A stretch of 64,000 bases of DNA from contig CAJNDS010002084.1 in NCBI GenBank assembly GCA_905221605.1, positions 188,001 through 252,000 of the forward strand. The letters run 5' to 3'. The position numbers and the translations under genes were made by a program. The stretch comes from Symbiodinium natans. Taxonomy: Eukaryota; Sar; Dinophyceae; Suessiales; Symbiodiniaceae. The notes below the pieces were generated by a model. That model was given only the letters and a program-made list of their open reading frames with translations, had not been told where the DNA came from and did not search any database. This document shows, piece by piece, positions 59,956 through 64,000 of this stretch (positions are counted from its first letter, which is position 1; each line of letters begins with the position of its first letter).

Positions 59956-60644
59956 TTGAGTCAGGACTGCGTGCAGGCTGTGGGCGATTGTCCAACGCAG
60001 AGGGCCAGGGCATGTGCCGATGGGAGGGGGAACGCCTTCTCCTGTGACTTGCATACAAGCTTGTGACATCGCACATATTGCATGCAGCTGCATGCATGTG
60101 TGCTTCTAGGATCACTGAGCAAGCCCGCCTTCAACCAGTCGTTGCAGATCGGGGCACCGCGTCAAACTTTCTAAACTGAGTCCCCCCCGCTACAGTACCT
60201 CTGCTACCAGAATCCCCAAGACACCATGATCGAGCCTGGCAAGAAAGAGTGCGTGTGTGTGAGAGAAGCAAATGCGAGTATTTGCAGTCAGAAACAAGCA
60301 GGGGGGGGTGGAGGGGTGGGGAAGCCTGGAGCACCTTATTCGCTGCCCAACGCAGACAGCAGCGGCAACATGCTCCCGTGATGCGGCCAGGGATGCATGA
60401 CCGCGTACCTGCCCGTGAGGGTTATAATTGTAGATGGAATTTGAAACAAGAAGTGCATTGGTGTGTCGTCGCTGTTGGTTGGCACTCGGAACTCTCAATC
60501 AACGTTTGGAGCTGTCACCTTTGCACGTGGAGAAAGGTACTCTCCTACAAGCACTATTGTGAACACTGAAAATGTCTATGGTGCCTCTAGCGTGCAACCA
60601 TCTTAGAATCTTGTGCTCCAGCGACTAGTCTTTCTTCGCTGTAG

Positions 60645-63600
60645 AAACCACTGAGGTCACCCATATCCAGGGAGAGACCGGCTGCGGAAAATCCACGCGC
60701 CTGCCACAGTTCATTCTGGAGGCTGGGGCCGAGTTTCACTTTCACTTTCACGCTGCGTGGCTGTATGGCTGATTGCAAGGATGCCAAGGAAAGAGGAGAG
60801 GAGCTCGGAACCTGGCGGACGTTTCACCAGCACACTTGGGGTCCGTCAACTTGCCCGAGTTGGCTACCGTAGACTGTTTGAGCTTGGCTTGTGGGTCTTG
60901 GGTGGTTGTTGCTCCCATAGGACACATGTGCACTCGACCGCCTGACATAGATATGATGAGAATGCTCTGATGGCATGTTCGACTGCAGCAAGGATTCGCA
61001 TGGTGGTTACACAGCCAAGGCCCGAAACGGTTGAACACTCTGATCCAGCATAATGTGTCCGTCAGGGCTCCAGCTTCTGGTTTGTGATAGTCAGGCGGAT
61101 GGCCGCTGTGACGTTCGCACCTCAAAAGCTCTTCTGACTGAAAGCCTGGTGAAGCCATGGCAGTCTATTTTGTTAGAGAAGCCAGTCGTTGTGCTGAGAC
61201 TTTGCGTGTCATTGTGGCTTCGTTGCTACAGGCTAGCCAAGCGCGTCGCCTCTGTTCTGGGCGAGGAGTAGACCCAGTGAAAGAGCATGGTTCGCTTTGC
61301 AAAGACTGCGTTAACTCTACAAGACATTCGAGGAACAAGGTGGCCGACCGCGCCCTGTTGGACATGCAAAGAAAGAAAACCTTGGAAGCATTCTCAGACG
61401 ACTGTCACAATTGCTAGAATTTCCAGCCACACGGCAAACAAAGGAGGACCATGTTCCGCCGAATCAAAGGCAAAAACCAGAAATGCACCTGCCGACATTG
61501 CGGCATACACACCTTCTGTTCCCCTACAGATCTGGCTGATGCAGCGCCCAGTGTTGTTGCAGTTCCCACGTGTTTTCCTTCGTCTATCGATGTAGTTAGG
61601 CAGGAATGCGAAGAGTCGAGGATGTTGGCTTTCGTTCAGTTATGCAGCCTTCCCAAAGGAGATTGGCCAGGGGACCGTTGGCTACAGAATCAGGCCAGCT
61701 GGCCACGGTTGGTCAACCAGCCGTCGCCTGGGCTGTTGCTTGGGATGCAGTGCAATACATGTGCTCTTTGTGCGTGCACAAAGTTTACCTCCCGCAGTCT
61801 CGGTCTCTGTCGAAGCTGAAGTGACAAAGTATGCCGACGCCAGCAAGCTGTGTTCAAAGTTAGGCTGTGCACTCTCGCGTTTGAACTGATGTTTTGAGCA
61901 CGCCAGCGGCGACACGATCAATGGCAAGCTGTGCTTCGTCACTGTGGGATACCTTCTGCAGCGCTTGGTCAACAACCCAGAGGACCGCAAGGCTTGTGAG
62001 ATTCGGTCGGTTTATGCAGCATGCAGTCAGAGTGGTAGTGCACGGTAGCTTGCTGTGAGGACTACCAACGCTACACCCACGTGGTGCTAGACGAGGCCCC
62101 ATGTGCATGTCGTGGCGTGGCACGGGCAAGTTTTGTTTTCCCGGTGCAGACCTTGGGCCAGGACAGTTCAAGTTCGGGGGCGCTCAGACTGACTCATCAA
62201 GAGGAAGAGCCAACAATGATCCTTTCAAGTGTGCACTCAATCCCCTGTGCTTCATGGAACCTCAGAAGTTAGAATGGGCTAGGCGTGAGTTGCACCATCA
62301 TGCCGCCGGACCGATTGGGAGAGGTTGGCATGGGAAGTCGGCTGGAAAATGCAACAAAGCAACCCAAAGGGGTGCCCTTGGTGCGCTGCCGTGTATGGGC
62401 GCCTGTTCATCGTAGTACTTAGCTTGCCTTGTAGGAAGTAACACTGAAGTAAACATGTAGGCATGCTGAGTGTGTATGGCCATGATGGCAGGAAGAAGTA
62501 CACGCACGAAGCTGCCTTGCTGTGTGAACACTTTCTCAAACAGCATCGCAATGGCAGCAAATGACGATCTCTCGGCCGAGCTGTCCGCTGATGGTTGGGA
62601 ACCAACATCTGACATTCTTCGACGCTTTGCAGACATCACGCAAAGCTTGACAGATCATGAGCGACTTACAAAGGTCGTATCAGTCGAAAAAGTGTCTACT
62701 TACATGATGGAAAGAAACCTTGTCACAATGTGGGACGTGGCCGCGTGCCCAAGTAAGATCCTTTTTTGTCGGGGTCGGTCATTGGCCATGGTCACGCCAC
62801 CAATTCGCACGCCCTAGCGAAAGGAAGATTAAAAAGAGAGAAAAGGTGCTGGTAGAATCCCCCTGCCCACTGAGAAGAAGTGATTCTAACGCGGGGTGTT
62901 GGGGATGAAGACGAAGGGGAAGAGGGAGAGGGAGAGGAAGAGGAAGAGGAAGAGGAAGAGGAAGAGGAAGAGAAAGAGCAAGAGGAAGAGCAAAAGCAAG
63001 AGCAACAGCAAGAAGAAGAGGATGAGGAAGAGGAAGGCATTGAAGAGGGTTGGGTGTGGGTCCACTTTGCTTGACCGGTTTCGCTCTTGGACTGCAGCGC
63101 GAGCGGTGGAAGACGGGTCTGAGGGGAGGCAAGCGGCGGCGGCACTTTCGGTGACATTGCGGTCCCAGTAGTGTGAAAGAAGTTGAGCTAGGATGACCCA
63201 ACACTCAAGACGCAAGAGACATGAACCAGGTCCACGGGATAACGCAGGTCGCCCGCAAAATGTTTTGTCCAATGCGGGATCGGGATTATGGACTTGTTCA
63301 TATGAGTAGCAGCATATGAAGCACCCAGCAAGATTCAGAAAAATGTGCGCAATCTGCCGCACCAGCTGCCTGACAGGTGCACGAGCGGGGTGTGGACGCT
63401 GACCTCCTTTCCTTGGTCATCAAGTTGTTAATGCATGGCTCACAGATGCAATTGGTGATGCGTTGACACACTATCCGGACATGGCTGACACAGCCAGCAG
63501 CTAACACCATTGTTATCAATTGTACCCGCGGCTCCGTCAAGTTTGGTGAGACTGATCTGGGATGAAGCTGTTTTGAGGCATTGCTGCCCCACGGTGAAAC

Positions 63601-64000
63601 TCGTCGTGATGTCAGCAACCCTTCAAGCACACGCCCTAGATGCGTTACCGATGGCTGCCTGTGACCTCCGCAGGTGCCGAGTCCGAAAGCAGCACGTTGC
63701 ATCCGTCACCAGAGGTTTAGACTGATTCGGAGTGTTCTTGAGGGTATGGAGACTGGAAGCAGGCAGGGGCAAGGTCTTGTCGCGTGACACGCCATTTCGT
63801 GGGTCCCAAGGCTAAGTTGAGTTCAATTGGTCCTTGCTGTTGGGGGCTTCACGCACATCGCTCGCACGTCGTAAGGGTCGCGCTTAGCATCAGCCTGTCG
63901 TTGAGGCTACGCTTTTTGCCGACTATTTTGCGTCGCTGCACCCTGGAAGAAGGCCGGACCCCATCTCCCGGCTGGCTGACCAGGATAATGGCGAAATAAA
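60645..64000 (+). CDS. DEAH/DExH-box RNA helicase, partial, multi-exon
   Basis: ATP-dependent RNA helicase exons on the + strand. About 60645-60732: GETGCGKSTRLPQFILEAG, motif I (Walker A). 61232-61268: LAKRVASVLGEE, consistent with the region after motif Ia. 61907-61982: KLCFVTVGYLLQRLVNNPE, the usual segment before motif II. 62060-62095: YTHVVLDE, the start of motif II (DExH), ending at a GC donor. About 63540-63635: PTVKLVVMSATLQA, motif III (SAT). The order and spacing of motifs match DHX-type helicases of the DHX29/30/36/57 kind. An exon-like AANDDLSAELSADGWEPTS is near 62550. Exons upstream of motif I are not identified. The RecA2 domain (motifs IV-VI) must lie beyond the window. Host gene, not part of the retroelement. 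Confidence 0.75.
62896..63045 (+). repeat. (GAGGAA)n purine tract
   Basis: About 150 bp of GAGGAAGAG-type repeats within a helicase-gene intron. Glu/Lys/Arg-rich frames here are artefacts. Confidence 0.85.

Noticed and set aside
58783-60115. Very long open frames of Cys/Val/Ser or Thr/Asp/His on both strands
   Set aside because: They are translations of the TGTGTGTC array, open in most frames because the repeat lacks stop codons.
60650-60675. TGAGGTCACCC in the helicase exon resembles the hairpin core
   Set aside because: No CCTCCT half and no complementary arms; it is explained by coding sequence.
1-64000. CRISPR arrays, tRNA or rRNA genes, bacterial operons
   Set aside because: None seen. 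The regularly placed hairpins are not CRISPR: the cores are 17 nt, the spacing is hundreds to thousands of bases and the arms are self-complementary.
1-64000. Relict spliced-leader sequence upstream of genes
   Set aside because: I looked for TTTTGGCTCAAG by eye and found no convincing match.

Overview
The window looks like nuclear DNA of a dinoflagellate, probably a Symbiodiniaceae-like lineage; that placement is inference. The signs are host genes broken into many short exons with AG|G acceptors and frequent GC or GA donors, a coiled-coil protein type that I recall from dinoflagellates, degenerate TTTAGGG-like tracts, and very abundant micro- and minisatellites. Exon limits are read by eye. 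Most long open frames outside the central element are repeats or shadows.

Layout. (1) About 1.74-7.9 kb, + strand: a multi-exon coiled-coil gene with a large GC minisatellite in one intron. (2) About 7.9-15.7 kb: low-information DNA with a few open frames I do not recognise. (3) About 15.76-18.5 kb, + strand: exons of a polytopic membrane protein that may be PqiA-like. (4) 18.5-19.18 kb: a G-rich minisatellite that runs into a (TTGTGG)n microsatellite. (5) 19.18-49.98 kb: one very large LINE-like retroelement, all on the + strand. (6) 49.98-60.6 kb: microsatellite-rich DNA with no gene I can name. (7) 60.65 kb to the window end, + strand: exons of a DEAH/DExH RNA helicase.

The central element is the main discovery. 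Its first protein joins an APE-type endonuclease, a reverse transcriptase (FADD), four Cys/His zinc fingers and a ubiquitin-specific-protease-like domain. Downstream lies a row of intronless ORFs: a basic protein, a Cys-rich mini-protein, a 628-aa unknown, a dual-specificity-phosphatase-like protein, a proline-rich protein, and four mutually related proteins of about 410-430 aa. Its 3' end has a stem-loop followed by (GAAAT)4 and then a TGG/TTGTGG microsatellite like the one at its 5' edge, so it seems to sit inside a microsatellite.

The element carries at least 23 copies of a short hairpin. Each has a nearly constant 17-nt core (GAGTGAGGTCNCCTCCT) and flanking arms that differ from copy to copy but are complementary to each other. 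Hairpins lie between the ORFs, overlap three stop codons and also occur in frame inside ORFs. I saw none outside the element. I know of no described system of this form.

An 11.9-kb part of the element appears twice (23948-35871 and 35972-47899) on either side of exactly 100 N. This is either an assembly false duplication or a real tandem copy with an unresolved junction. Without the duplication the element is about 18.8 kb.
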